Shown here piece by piece: positions 24,197 to 35,523 of a DNA stretch of 64,000 nt. The stretch comes from Maratus speciosus. Its lineage: Eukaryota; Arthropoda; Arachnida; Araneae; Salticidae. The stretch is taken from NCBI GenBank assembly GCA_963932465.1, contig OZ010788.1, positions 666,336,484 through 666,400,483 on the forward strand, in the 5' to 3' direction. The notes beneath the pieces were generated by a model. That model was given only the letters and a program-made list of their open reading frames with translations, was not told the origin of the DNA and made no database searches. Every line of letters starts with the position of its first letter. Position 1 is the stretch's first letter. The translations under genes and the position numbers were made by a program.

Positions 24197-24618
24197 CGTA
24201 AGAGGCTACTTCAGTCAAACGAAAAGACGCATTCGCTAATGCTAATCCTATGGAAGAAATTTATAAAGATATCTCGGTCGCATTTCACTATTTTTAAATG
24301 ATTTATTTTGCATTCAATAGTTGAGATCGATCTGTATGCAGGCCGCTTTTTACTTTTTCGATTTTGATTGCAGATATTTTTTATGAGGATGCTTTTACTT
24401 TCGAAACCGGTTCCGAAAATGAAAGTATTCTCATAAGAAATACCTGTAAACAAAATCGAAAAAGTAAAAAACGGCCTTTGTACAGATCGATCTCAACTAT
24501 TGAATGCAAAAGAAATCATTTAAAAATATTGAGATGCGACAGAGATATCTTTATAAATCTCTTCCATAGGATAAGCATTAGCGAACGGGTCTTTTCATTT
24601 CACTGAAGTAGCCTCTTC
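24197..24618. mobile_element. TTAA-type foldback, family L (~420 bp)
   Basis: Arms begin AGAGGCTACTTCAGTCAAA and contain CGCTAATGCTAATCCTATGG, AAGATATCTCGGTCGCA and AGATCGATCTGT. The centre is GGTTCCGAAAATGAAAG. It is nearly the same as 48592-49013. The terminal TTAA is mutated on both sides here. Each arm keeps an 80-codon ORF (24211-24453 minus, 24364-24606 plus), which is a by-product of the palindrome. Confidence 0.8.
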
Positions 24619-25256
24619 CGTGAAGTATCCGCATACCTTCGGAAGTGATTTTTTTAAAATTTTCTCTTGTTATCCATTTTTTATAATGACATTTACTTTA
24701 AAACTTTGAAAAAAATATAATGTCAAAAATTGACATTTCCGTAAAACGGTGATAACTCAAAAATGAAACAATGTATTGACATTTTATAAATTGCATAATA
24801 AACAGAATAACTTTCTCTAGGACTACACACATTATAATCGCATCTCTATCTCAGATGATATGGCAGTTAAAGTACTAATGTAATGAAAAATTCGCAAAAT
24901 TTGTCATTCATACCAGTGTAAATATAAAACTATTTAATGTATTATCATGTGTGTAGTATTTGTAAAAGAAGCACAGAAAATTTCGTGGCATTTCATGCAT
25001 ATTTTCTTGTCTTAGAGGATGTTTTGCGTAGAGTGAAAATTCGAAAAACTTCATTTTGAGAAAAAGCTAAAAATAGCTTTTAAACACAATTCAAAAGCTG
25101 TAACTTTAAACGTCTGTAACTCGGGTTCTATTTTAGATACAGACAAAATTTAAGCAGATTTCGATAGGTAAAAGATTGAATTTTAATATTATTGCAAAAA
25201 TGAAAAATCGATATTTTGATCGAAAATTATGTTTTAAAGGTGTTTCGATACCTTAA
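24619..25256. mobile_element. possible TTAA element (~640 bp)
   Basis: The right end reads TTTCGATACCTTAA and the left edge has the loosely matching GTATCCGCATACCTTC. The interior is rich in GATAACTCAAAAATG and CTGTAACTC words, similar in style to 38256-38998. The boundaries are weak. Confidence 0.3.
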
Positions 25257-25394
25257 ATAAGCTTCCATTACAGGTATATTCCCACCAATTCCAAGTAAAT
25301 TTATCTCTGTCAAGAGCACATACATCCCAGTCACAATATCAATCACACTGATGTCTCATATAAATCATGTTTTGGCTAGCTTATCCCTATGCAG

Positions 25395-25562
25395 GGCTAC
25401 CACTAGCGGCTATTTTTTAATTCTATCTCGCAGCACTTTCTCAAAACAAAAAACTTTCATATACACTTTGACGATATAAACAAGTGAAATATAATAAAAA
25501 ATTTATTGTTTTATAATAGTGGTACGAATAGAAAAAAAAAATAATTACCAGTGGGAGCCATG
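25395..25562. mobile_element. foldback, family M
   Basis: CTAGCGGCTATTTTTTAATT then CTCGCAGCACTTTCTCAAAA on the left. AGTGGTACGAATAGAAAAA and CCAGTGGGAGCC on the right. It lies inside the old tandem repeat. Confidence 0.6.
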
Positions 25563-25992
25563 GAATGGTGTCGCCCCTGAATACCTACAGAAACTTACCT
25601 AGTTATTTTTTCCTACCAATCAAATAACATTGAATAATAAGATCCACATATAAAAATCCTTCGCATAAAAATGAAAAATATATAGCAAGTATAAGGGATA
25701 AGGGGTATAAGATATTTCCAGATTAAGTAAAAATTTCCCATGATATTGTAGCAGTACCTACAGATACTTGTTCACTTTAAATTTCATTATTTTATCCAAA
25801 AGAACATGCTTTTCCTTTAAGGTATAATCTTTTGTGGTTGGTAACGAATCACTGGTATTTTTAAGTAAGCTTTCACTACAGGTATATTCCCATAAATTCC
25901 AAGTGTATTTCCTCTCAGCACGAACACATACATCTCTGTCACAATATCTGCCATACTGAATTCCCGCATAAACCGTGCTTTGGTTCGCTTAC

Positions 25993-26101
25993 CTCTATGG
26001 TGTCTAATCCTAGTCTCGACTGGTGCCCACGGGTACCTGGGATGGTGCCGGTATCCCGCGGTCAGTCCAAGCCAAAAGCATGCTAGCATGACAGTAAGCA
26101 T
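25993..26101 (-). CDS. candidate first coding exon of a secreted protein
   Basis: On the minus strand an ATG at 26101 has A at -3 and an in-frame TAG 42 bases upstream. It opens a frame that begins MLTVMLACFWLGLTAG, a good signal-peptide shape: short, hydrophobic, small residue at the likely cleavage point. A basic, His/Arg/Pro-rich stretch follows (YRHHPRYPWAPVETRIRHHR). At 25993/25992 the sequence is ACCATAGAG then GTAAGC, a consensus splice donor in phase 1. Past it the frame stays open to 25817 but enters repeat DNA, so I end the exon at the donor. The exon sits in one of the few GC-richer, non-palindromic stretches of the window. I do not recognise the family, and no acceptor or second exon could be identified downstream. 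It could be a chance ORF; moderate to low confidence. Confidence 0.35.
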
Positions 26102-26425
26102 GCTTTCCGTTCCGGTTAATCCACTCTTGGGGAGCGCCTAGATATCCGCGGTTGGTATCATCACTCGAGTCGGTCACACTGTTCAGTGATGGAGCAAAAG
26201 GAGCGAAGCCACGTTATGTATGAGTTAGATGTGATGATGAGGCTGGTGATGGATGTGTAGCGCCATCTATCGACCATTGAAGTAGTTGGGAATGCGATTG
26301 TGGGCGGAGAAATCGAATGGTGTTTGCACACCGGGAAGGATAAATCGATGTAAACAAAACGAATTGTTGAAAACGATGAAATATTGGAAATAAATGGGAT
26401 TGCTGAAGTGTTATTGTGAAGTATT
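26102..26425 (-). promoter_or_regulatory. GC-richer island, possible promoter/5' region
   Basis: This segment is clearly less AT-rich than its surroundings and has no foldback structure. It lies directly upstream of the candidate minus-strand exon. It contains ATAGATGGCGCTAC on the minus strand (about 26258-26271), which fits the core of the CTCF motif (YAGRKGGCRCTA). There is also an initiator-like TCAGTG at about 26183 followed by a 23-codon plus-strand ORF. The 94-codon minus-strand ORF 26161-26445 shows no recognisable features. The promoter role is inference. Confidence 0.3.
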
Positions 26426-26426
26426 T

Positions 26427-26622
26427 TTAATCTTTTCAGGGGCAAACTAATTATGTTTTTGACTCACCAAAATTCATGAATGAATACACTTGCAAATATA
26501 TAAATAAATGGGAAATTTTAAGTTATTATAAAAAAAGAAAGTATTAAAAACTTTCTTGGTAGAAATTTTGGTAATTGTGGATTAAATCATTCGTAATAAA
26601 ATGCTATATCAAAGGATTTTAA
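26427..26622. mobile_element. TTAA foldback, family B
   Basis: The left end TTAATCTTTTCAGGGGCAAA aligns with the copy at 33.24 kb (TTAACCCTTTCAGGGGCAAA). The right end is ATCAAAGGATTTTAA. The interior ATTCATGAATGAATACAC corresponds to TTAATGAATGACACC in the other copies. Confidence 0.55.
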
Positions 26623-28516
26623 ACCTACACTAAAGGAATTTTTCTTTTTGAAATATGTTTTTTTTATATTTAAGGTTAAATCCCACAAATTTTAATTAGT
26701 ATTTTTTCACTATAATTAACAGTAGACTTATTGAGATTACATAAGGTGAAAATTTCTTTAAATATAGTGGTACCCTGGGATTGAAATTATTTATTAAAGA
26801 TTGCATTTTAATTGACTCTTTTATATATCACTGCTCAGTAGTTAAAGATAAATATGGAATATGATAAAATATGCTAATTGACTTATTTATTTATTATTTC
26901 TAAGTCTTATAATTGTGTTTAAGTACTACAGTAGTTTTATTTTCTTTTGAAACAACAAATATTAAAAATACAGGTAAATTTTAGAAGTAATAATATGGGT
27001 ATTTTTAATAAAGTGAACACACAAATACGGAGCAAGAGAAGAACGTTATTATGATTCATTTAATTATAGAATAGCTGATATAATTACTACTTCAAACATC
27101 ACAATTTTACTTATAGCATTTATAATGTCAACTTGTCATACATCCCCTTTTCGTTAAAACAATTATCAAGAAACAAAAACGGTAATGTGAGTATTGGTGT
27201 GACTAGATGGTAAAATTAATTAATTTAAACTTTATTCGAAAGTGAAATTCTATATTTTGTGTTAGACAGTTTTTAATTTGTTTTAGAAGATACTATCTCT
27301 TGAAAAATGTAAATCAGAACATTAAACTAAATAAACTTATATAATGTTTCTGGTATGCCTTTGAAATATTTACTCTATTACTATGACGCTAAAGTTTTGG
27401 AATTTTTCGCAATATTAAGAAATGATTTCAATAAAATAAATTCCTGGTATTATAGTTTCATTCTTTAGGTGTTTTAAAAAATATTATGTGCTGTGAGTTA
27501 CGGCCCAAAATGAGTTATATTATGAAAAATCGTGAAATTAGTTTCGCCGCGCGTAGCATTCAAATATATTGGTCGAAAATTTTCAAGACGACTGGTAACC
27601 GTCGATGTTACGTTAAAAAGCGTTGTAGCAATTATGTTGTTACCTATTAATAATAAATGCAATAATATTTTATATCACATGATATCACAATTTTAACATG
27701 TGGTAGAAAAGCATATAAAATAAAACAAAATCCATTATTTTATTGGTTTATTAGATTAATTGATTTGTTTGGGGTTCTATAATCACTTTTCACATAAGCG
27801 TTAAAATGACTGGGGTATTCGTCTTACTCCATAAAGGGCGTATGATACCACATAATTTTAATAAAGTTATTTAACAGAATTTTTTAACAAAACTTCCCTT
27901 TTAAAACTTTGGTAAATTGAAGCAGCAAAATTGAATTTGTTTACTTTCAAGTAAAATTTATATTAAAAAAAAAATTCTGGTGTGAATTCAGCATTACAGA
28001 AACACAATTACTTGATCCTGAAAAGTTAAAGTTTTTCCTACCACTATTTTTACAGAGAAAAAATTGGCTTCCTTAATCCTAAATTTCGGCGATTATACAA
28101 AACAAACTTTACTGTTTAAAAATAGTGGTAGTTTAAAAGCTTAAAAGTTGGCAGCTATGACACTCTACTCAAATATATTTTTTAAATATTGGTCTTAGTA
28201 TCTTATATAATTAGAAAATGTAGAAATATAATCGCCTCATCCTATAAATATAGAAATCCAGAACTGAAACTCTTATTGTGTTTTTCAACATCAAGAACAG
28301 TTATAATTGGAAAGAAATAAGCGATTTAAAATTATTTTTGTTTTGTTCAACAAATAATCCTACTGAAGCTTGAAAATGTGAAGCATTCATAACGTATGCC
28401 AATTTGTATTACTGCCAATTATTCTGTTAAATGAAAATCAATACGATTTTTTAATGGTGCTAATGTGATAAATCGAAATGACAAAAGCACCCAACTCTTA
28501 AAAATGTATTATCTTA
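26623..28516. other. AT-rich stretch, mostly unassigned
   Basis: No gene is recognised. A short foldback (about 28030-28137; CCTACCACTATTTTTACAG against CTGTTTAAAAATAGTGGTAG) and an ATCCCACA/TGGGAT pair (26687-26780) look like decayed MITEs. The stretch 27480-27620 is slightly GC-richer without an ORF. Confidence 0.4.
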
Positions 28517-28708
28517 TTAATCCTTTGAAAAGCGGCGATATATATTTATACCAATTAATTTTAATTCCCAAGAGCCTTCTCAGCTTTTTTGTAAAAAATA
28601 GAATTTAGCTTTTATAATGAACGCTTGTTTTCAAATAAATTTTTTTGTAAATTCTGGTGAAATGTAGTCATTTCAGCAATAAAATTACTTTGACCCTGAA
28701 AGGGTTGA
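28517..28708. mobile_element. TTAA foldback, family B
   Basis: TTAATCCTTTGAAAAGCGG on the left and CCCTGAAAGGGTTGA on the right. It shares TTTTAATTCCCAAGAGCC, TTATAATGAACGC and AAATTCTGGTG with the 4.6, 44.2 and 50.2 kb copies, in the same orientation. Confidence 0.65.
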
Positions 28709-29187
28709 TAAAACTCTATTTCGCTGTAAACCACTATTACAGTAAAACAGAAAAATGTAAGCTTATTTAATTTCGCTACTTCGGGACCAGCGTTGAATTT
28801 CATACATGCACTACTCTTTTTTAAAACTTTACTTATTTAATCATGGGATTGCACGAACTGAATAAGGTAAATATTACATTCCTTTATTTACTGGCATAAA
28901 AAAAGGCTGTATGCACTTTTTGAAGATGCGTATATGCTCTTATGCTTCTACAGGTGTTAAATAAAAATGTAAGCAAAATAACATAAACTCTCAGCTTCTA
29001 TATTTTGAATACAGAAGTATTTTCCTGTAAATAAGCAAGGAATCGCGCAATGCTCTTTAAGCTACATTTAATTAACGCAATTAGAAATAATAATGCAGGT
29101 CAATTTAGCTAGTAATAATAACGCAGGTTAATAATAAAATGTTTCATTTATAATTCACTGAACATAATTTTTTAAATCTAATATTGT

Positions 29188-29394
29188 TTAACACTAGAAT
29201 CGCCGGAAATTTTACTGAAGTGTTAAAAAAATATTTTATACCGGAATTTATATTTAAAATGATTTAATTTATTTATTTAACTTATTTCGACGTGGTACAT
29301 TTTAAACTTATTTTAGAAAGCAATTTCTGGTGATAATCGAAATATTTTTATTTGGTACCGGTCAAAATGACCACTACAGCGGTTCTAGTGTTAA
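29188..29394. mobile_element. TTAA foldback, family I (207 bp)
   Basis: It starts TTAACACTAGAATCGCCGG and ends GCGGTTCTAGTGTTAA. GGAAATTTTACTGAAGTG and CTATTTAAT-like interiors match 44780-44987 (208 bp), in the same orientation. Confidence 0.8.
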
Positions 29395-29436
29395 TCAGGT
29401 AAATCATTTATAATAAATAAAGAAGTCATTGGCTAT

Positions 29437-30146
29437 ACAGGCATCCTCCGACTTACGTATTACGCGACTTACATAAATTCGCAGTTACGTAATAAATATC
29501 GAAAATTACATTTGTGAACATATTAGCGCGTTTGATACGCCGTTGCATACTTTTGATATTTATTTTAAAAATAAAATATATAGATATAAACCACAACCGT
29601 AATATAGTTTATATAGTCGATAGAATTATATTTTTATTGTATATACAATGAAATCTATAACAAAACAGCTGAATCTTTATAGTAAGTTATTCTTAATAGT
29701 CATCTAATTCATAATAAACAAAGTTTATGCTTATCAAGGATTATTTTATTTTGTGAGTGATATTCATTTGTCTTGCCATCAGAAATTCATGGAGAATACG
29801 TTAAATTAGTCTTCTTTAACTATTTCTTATTTTTATAGTCGTTTGATGTAGATTGAAAGCTGTTATAAATCAATTCATCCATGTGTTAGATTTATAAATC
29901 CCGTATTCCACAAAATATGTGAAAAGTATCCTTTTAGCTTATTTTTATATTTTTTTATACGTTTATAGTTTATAGACCTGTAAATTTCGTCGCATGATGC
30001 TTTATAAAATAATACGGTGTAAATAATATACATATATATACATAATAAATATTGCAGTTTCTTACAAAATTTTAACTAAGCAACTTGTAAAATTCAAGTT
30101 ACGTAAAGCTTTACGGAACGTATTACTTACGTAAGTCGGGGTGTAC
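29437..30146. mobile_element. Tigger/pogo-like MITE, family O
   Basis: It begins ACAGGCATCCTCCGACTTAC and ends TTACGTAAGTCGGGGTGTAC. Interior words CGCAGTTACGTAATAAATAT, CGAAAATTACAT, TTGCATACTTTTGAT and ATAAATATTGCAGTTTCTTA are shared with 55902-56972. There is no coding capacity. TA flanks are expected; the right end is slightly decayed here. Confidence 0.75.
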
Positions 30147-30868
30147 ATGAAATTTTTAATCTGATATAAAACGCTATTTTAATAAACAATAGCATAAAAC
30201 AACATATTGCATGACGTTTGACTCTAATAAACGAGCTGCAAATGACACACGTCAATAATCATGTATTAATAGTTTTCTCGAAATATTTCCGGTGGCAATG
30301 CATAAAGTTATAAATTAACTATTAACAGAATACAAATTTCTCCTGCGCCGGAACGGCTAATTAGTTCACCCGTATGATTTTTCGCAGCTAGATTTATTCT
30401 CCCATATTCACTAGCGCATTCTGCGATTTCTGAATAACGATACGCTTTTCGCTTCGGACTGACTATGAGTAAAAATAATGAATGAAACTATAGTTAATTT
30501 CTACAGTTAGCTGATATCGTGACATTTGGTATATTAGCTTTATAAATAGAAGGAAGGTTGTTTCATCAACCCGTGAAATTTGGGTATATTCAGGCAGGGA
30601 TTATTTTAATATTTCGAAATACAGAAACGTATAAATTCGTGGTAATTACCGCGTTGTTTTGATTTATGTAATTTTAATAAGTTGATAGAAAGGGAAAGAG
30701 AATTACATAGCTTTTAATCTGCCATTTGGAGATAAAGTGCAATTAAATTGCTTAATTATGACAAAATTCCCAAATGAGATGTGTGGATTAATTAAAACGC
30801 TCTTTGAAATTGAAATTGGAAAAAAGACTTAAAAGTTCTTGTTACAATCCTCCATCAATCAAGCCCTC
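30147..30868. other. AT-rich stretch, nothing recognised
   Basis: No ORF over 60 codons, no hairpin and no repeat partner in the window were found. Confidence 0.4.
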
Positions 30869-31596
30869 CAGCGGCGGCTGGTGATCGGCCTTTTTGGGGA
30901 GTCACAAAATTATTTTTTCAAAACTATTATTAAAAATAAACCTTTGGTTTACTTTATGTCAGAACGTTCAGCTATACATAAAACAAAAATTTCCTTTAAC
31001 CCTTTATGTACTGAATGAAAATGTTATCTTCTAAAGCATTTTTCGTGAATTGTTTAAACTACATTAGAAGATTTACATAATTATTTAATACATTTTCGAA
31101 GAATTTTACAATGATTGAAGGATTCAAAAGGATTAATAACATTTGAATATATAGGGATTTTGCGCAATATTTATAACTCTACTCAAATCTTTTATTTTAA
31201 ATATTTTTCTTAGTATTTTGTAGAATTAGGAAATGTACAAATATAATGTTCTTACAATAGAAATACAGAAATATTTCCAAATTGAAAACCCCCGCCCCCG
31301 CCCCAACGCTAAGAAGCTAAAAGATGCAAAAGCAGAAGAAATTATCCTTTTAAAAATATTTTTCATTTGTGTAACCAATAATGCTTTTGGATCAAGATAA
31401 AGGAATGTATTAATAACTCACTCTACACAGAATTACAGCTAATCAATGTATTAAATGAATTTTATAACAAGTTATTTTAATGGTACTTATAAGCACCGTC
31501 AGTAGATAAAGGGTTAAAATGTAGCGGTAGTATTAAAATTAGTTTGTCAGCCATGCATTTAGTCCTCTAAAAATAGCCAATCACGAGCCGCTACTG
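30869..31596. mobile_element. hAT-like element, family N, split by a TTAA element
   Basis: The left end is CAGCGGCGGCTGGTGATCGG and the right end CAATCACGAGCCGCTACTG. The flanks AAGCCCTC and AACCCCTC agree at 7 of 8 positions, consistent with a hAT 8-bp duplication. Removing the 522-bp insert (30996-31517) leaves about 206 bp, close to the intact copy 58769-58982. Confidence 0.7.
30996..31517. mobile_element. TTAA element, family U (522 bp)
   Basis: It begins TTAACCCTTTATGTACTGA and ends CAGTAGATAAAGGGTTAA, with TTAA at both edges. It sits inside the N element. There is no ORF. A CCCCCGCCCC run (about 31290) stands out. Confidence 0.75.
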
Positions 31597-32514
31597 AACC
31601 CCTCCCTTTAGAAGGAAGTCATTCCTATTTTTTTAGGTGCATTTTACATGTGTTCATGATCATTTTTTATATATTAACTTTGTCCACAATTTCAAATTGA
31701 TTCTGTATTCACGATGTAATTTTCATTCTTAAATATGCAATTTCCAGGTATATTCGTAAATGCATTAAATTTGAAAGTGCTATTCAAATACGAAGAAAGT
31801 GAACAGAGTTATCTATTTTATTATAAAGGACAAGACTGTTTCAGAAAATTGTAAAAGTTGGCATTTTTAGCCTGTTTTGGGGAATTAACAGTTTAGGGAA
31901 GATAATCATGAAGGGGCAATTAGCTACAAATAAAAATGTATCAGCATCATGCATATAAGAAAATGGTTAATTTAGTAATAGAAATACGCGTATTTTGTTG
32001 ATATCACTTCTTTATATGCTAATCACTTTTCAGTCGTTTTGTACTGAAGAAAACTTTTCTTCATGAAGTCTTGAAACAGTTATACGCTAGATTATTTGAG
32101 TGTTTATGTTTATGTTTACATTGGTTTTAGCACATCATGTAACACAAGAGAGTTTCCATTCATCGTATCAGATTTTAAGCGTTGTGGGAGGGGTTTTAAC
32201 ACTGTCCTATCTCGCTCGTCACACACACACACACATCTCGCTATGCCAGTGAGTTAAACACTATCTGCAGTATTCTATTCCAATAATTCTTGTTTATTAG
32301 GCGTTATTCCTATAACGTATCACTCCTAAACTTTAAACGCTTATACTTAAAAAAAATTTAAAAAAAAAAATTAAAAAATTTAAAAAAAATTTTTGAATGC
32401 TGAAAGAGTGTTGCCAGTTCCCTACATTTTAAATTCAGATTTCTTGATTGCCACCATTTTTTTAGCCATTTAAATAGCATGATTCGCATTATTATCCCAT
32501 TATTTAATCTGTCA
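31597..32514. other. AT-rich stretch with a MITE remnant
   Basis: It contains a (CA)n run (32220-32236), a poly-A/TTTAAA low-complexity patch (32347-32392) and half of a family K foldback (about 32406-32480: GTGTTGCCAG, TTCAGATTTCTTGATTG). No gene. Confidence 0.5.
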
Positions 32515-33042
32515 TTATCCCTTTAGTTTGCAGCTTTGCATATATGCAGAAAACAGTGTTTTGAATTTAATAGATTTTTTTATTCCTGTATACCTAATTC
32601 ACAATAGAAAATTAAAATAGCAAGATTTCCTTTAATTAATAACAGGCACTCCGTATTTAAATAAAGCGAAATTAACCATTGAAACTTTCTGGTGTAAAGT
32701 CAGATTCTCTGAACTATGTAATTACTAGAAAGTCTTCTATCATGGGAAGGAAAGTGTTAAAGGTTAAGTTTTATAAAATAAATATATAAAATAAGGTATT
32801 TTGAGACATACTTATTAAAATATGTACTAATTTGCAATATTTTAGCGTAAAACAGCCACACGACAGTAGTTTTTACTTGTATTGCAGATGTGCAACAGAA
32901 GAAAAGATTGGTGTATTATATGAAAAATACTTCTCTGATTTTTTTTTTTTATTATTATTATTTTGCCTGTGAAATAAACCTTTCAGAGAATGATACATAT
33001 TTTTTTCGAAACAAAATAAAAATTCACGCATTTAAGGGTTAG
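32515..33042. mobile_element. TTAA element, family T (528 bp)
   Basis: It is the inverse of 62851-63391. It shares GCAGCTTTGCATATATGCA, CTTTCTGGTGTAAAGTCAGA, TTGCAGATGTGCAACAGAAG and CTTTCAGAGAATGATACATA. The terminal TTAA is mutated to TTAT/TTAG here. Confidence 0.75.
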
Positions 33043-33238
33043 CCATAATAATTAAAATTAGTCATATAAGCCTGGCTTCTAAAAAGTGAGTTCAAATTAA
33101 TTAAATCAAGTTATTTGTCAAGTTATTTATATCGAGTTATTTAAATTTTTAAAAAGTAATGAACTTGCAACACTGTGCCGAAATTGTTTTGTAATTAACA
33201 CTGTGCTGAGCAAAAATATTGCCTTGTTTTAACCCTTT

Positions 33239-33352
33239 CAGGGGCAAAGCAATTCCATTGCTAAAGTGTTGAAATTAATGAATGACACCGGAATTTAAAA
33301 ACAAATTTATTTGTAAATAAGAAAACGCTATATTTCGCATATATAATAAACC

Positions 33353-33390
<38 letters not shown>

Positions 33391-33450
33391 TGCACTAAAC
33401 TTCTGGTGCCATTGTGCCGTTCGGGAATTAAAATTCTGTGGTTTCATAAG
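33239..33450. mobile_element. TTAA foldback, family B, right end lost
   Basis: The left end is TTAACCCTTTCAGGGGCAAA and the interior AATGACACCGGAATTTA. A 28-base poly-T tract (33356-33387 region) expands the loop. The right end is cut by the K' element that begins at 33451. Confidence 0.65.
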
Positions 33451-33644
33451 CAGTGTTGTCAGTTTGGGGACTTTTTTAATTCAGATTATTTCACAGTCAC
33501 CACTTTTTTAAAATAGTATAATTAATTCGCCTTTTTTTTTCAGAATTTTTAAACTATTTCTAAATAGGCAGAATATTTCTATTAAAAAGAAGCGGTGACA
33601 ATCAACAATCTGGGGGCAAGAAAGTCCCCAATCTGGCAACACTG
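33451..33644. mobile_element. hAT-like foldback, family K' (194 bp)
   Basis: CAGTGTTGTCAGTTTGGGGA on the left and CCCCAATCTGGCAACACTG on the right. Inner arms TTCAGATTATTTCACAGTC and GCGGTGACAATCAACAATC are complementary. It matches the ends of 60424-61361. CAGTGTTGCCA ends are hAT-like. Confidence 0.8.
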
Positions 33645-33786
33645 TAAAACTTGATACCATTGATAAAATGAACAATTCGAGAACGACCTGTTAAATAAAA
33701 GAAGGGGAAGAAAGAGAGTTACGTGGGTGAAAAAAGTAAATACATCTACTACCTTTCCATAGGAGAAAAAAAAAGGAACAAGGAAA

Positions 33787-34002
33787 CTACCGTTTTATGA
33801 CTCTGTTATTCGTTGTCTCATATATATTGCCGCTATTCTCAATACGTTTTTCTTTACACGATGCCTGTAAAATAGGTTTCGCTGCCTGGAACACGCAGAG
33901 GCAATAAAAACCCATTCCGGACAAAGACAACTTCATAATCGGATCAGAGATTTCAAAGCGAAGATTCGGAAAGAACTTAATGGCTCGGAAAATACAATTC
34001 AA
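33787..34002 (-). pseudogene. ORF in a triplicated segment, copy 1
   Basis: The minus-strand frame gives NCIFRAIK then PNLRFEISDPIMKLSLSGMG (split by FF) and continues for about 70 codons. No ATG is at the start (TTG). The same stretch recurs as NCVFRAIK...LNLRFGIADPLVKLS at 36340-36463 and in weaker form at 36990-37085. I do not recognise a family. It is either a fragment of an old duplicated exon or an element-derived ORF. Confidence 0.35.
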
Positions 34003-34320
34003 TAACGTATGTTAAACAAGAATATAAAAATGGTTTGAATTATCAATATATTTTTTTCTGGTTCGAGTAATTCCGATTAAATAATATCTGACTGCATTAA
34101 AAATATTTTTGGCACAGAGAGAAGCTATCTAAGAAAGCTTTTTAGGGTGAATATCATGAAATGTGAAATTTTGAAAACAATTTTTTTTGAAAATTTAAAT
34201 CGTTTCAAAGCTTCTGATTCTTTTTAAAATGATTTTTTGAGCAGCTGAATAAAGGAATTTACAAGTAAAATAATTAAAGTTTGAAGAGCTTAAGTTCATT
34301 TTTATGTAATTATAATGATA

Positions 34321-34971
34321 TGTCATTTTCTTGCCATATGCATGCCAGGATAATAACAATTTCATTCTAAATTATTTTTCACATTCTTGTTTTTTTTTAT
34401 TTTTAGATCTAATATTTTAATTTCGGTTAAAGGAACATGTTTCCTCTATAGTATTTTAATTTCGGTTAAAGGAACATGTTTCCTCTATAGTATTTTAATT
34501 TCGGTTAAAGGAACATGTTTCCTCTATAGTATCTCAAATTCAGTTTTATTTGTAAATTATTGAAGCCAGGAAAATGACATAATAAAAGTCTACTCAATTT
34601 TTAGACAGTTTTTAAACACATTATTTTCAAAGAAATATCTAAAAGATCTTGCTGGTAGCAATGATTTTATTACTTCTGTCTTGAACTATGTCAAGAACAA
34701 GAAGAACTACTCAGCAGCGCCATCTTTATACCTCATAAAAAACTAAAATGAGCAGGCCAGGAAAATGACATTCATTTTTAGTGACAATCATATTTTAATT
34801 ATGGAAAATTATTTCTAAAATACAGAACTTGTTACCTTCCTCATATATTTGTTATATAAGTTATAATTAATAATTAGAAATTAAAAAAAACTAGAAAAAG
34901 ATGTTTGTACAGTATAGCAGAAAGCCTTTTACTTTGCACACATTACAGTGTGAGATGCCAGGAAAATGACA
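34321..34971. mobile_element. possible element with TGTCATTTTC ends
   Basis: It begins TGTCATTTTCTTGCC and ends GCCAGGAAAATGACA. Two further direct copies of GCCAGGAAAATGACA lie inside at 34565 and 34756, about 190-200 bp apart, plus a triplicated 39-bp unit. No ORF. The boundaries are inferred from this motif alone. Confidence 0.4.
34414..34530. repeat. 39-bp tandem repeat, exactly three copies
   Basis: The unit ATTTTAATTTCGGTTAAAGG...TTTCCTCTATAGT is repeated three times without a difference (starts 34414, 34453, 34492), implying a recent duplication. Confidence 0.95.
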
Positions 34972-35298
34972 ATCTGAAAGTTTAAGTCTTTTAATTGCTT
35001 TATTTTTGTGTTATTATGAATATAATATTTCTTGAAAATACTTCTTAGACTATTTTTTAATAGAATGTTAAAATGAAAATTGCATTATCTAACATTTAAT
35101 ACACATTTTATTGCGGGAACTGCAATTTTCGTATTTCGTGATATTGTCCCTTTAGGGCTGTATTCATTGCGATAGCCAGTTATTAGAATAATTGTATAAT
35201 CTAGTTAGCAGCTTTATTATTCAATAAAGTCAGAACACTGCAATAAAGCAATGCTAAGCTTGACTAATTATAAAAGTTAAAAACATATATTTATTTAC

Positions 35299-35523
35299 TT
35301 AACCCTTTCAGGGACAAGGTACTTCTATTCGCAAAATGCTGAAATTAGTGAATGACACCAGAATTTACAAACGAATTTATTTAAAAAATAAAGCAAAAGC
35401 TTCACGTACTTAATAAAATGAAATTTTTCATTCCACTATTCTGGTGCCAATGTGGTATTTAGAGATTAAACTTAAGTGGTCAAAAAATGAAGGAACGCCT
35501 TTGAAGGAGTTAAAAAGTGATAA
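35299..35523. mobile_element. TTAA foldback, family B
   Basis: It begins TTAACCCTTTCAGGGACAAG and ends CCTTTGAAGGAGTTAA. The interior AATGACACCAGAATTTAC and CTATTCTGGTGCCAATGTGG is shared with 33.2 and 50.2 kb. Confidence 0.7.

Larger units (their letters stand above)
20400..26000. repeat. old diverged tandem repeat, unit ~0.5-1 kb
   Basis: Blocks recur in the same order. One is TATTGCATATTnATnnCAGG then TGTTnnGGG (20485, 23040, 24055). One is CTTATnGACnC...ACCGGAAAC (22545, 23430, 23775; partial 21008). One is TATCCAATAAAACATGATTT (22772, 23690, 25795). One is ACAGGTATATTCCCATAAAT (22865, 25270, 25875), followed by CACAATAT near 22940, 25335 and 25940 and a TGGTTnGCTnACC word near 22980 and 25982. 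Copies are interrupted by foldbacks. The right-hand end runs into the candidate exon. Confidence 0.6.

Noticed and set aside
24211..24606. Paired 80-codon ORFs as a conserved gene pair
   Set aside because: The two frames are mirror images of one palindrome; their similarity follows from the foldback DNA and needs no protein-level explanation.
26161..26445. 94-codon minus-strand ORF as a second exon or gene
   Set aside because: It overlaps the start of a TTAA element, has no signal or recognisable motif, and runs into the upstream region of the better exon candidate.
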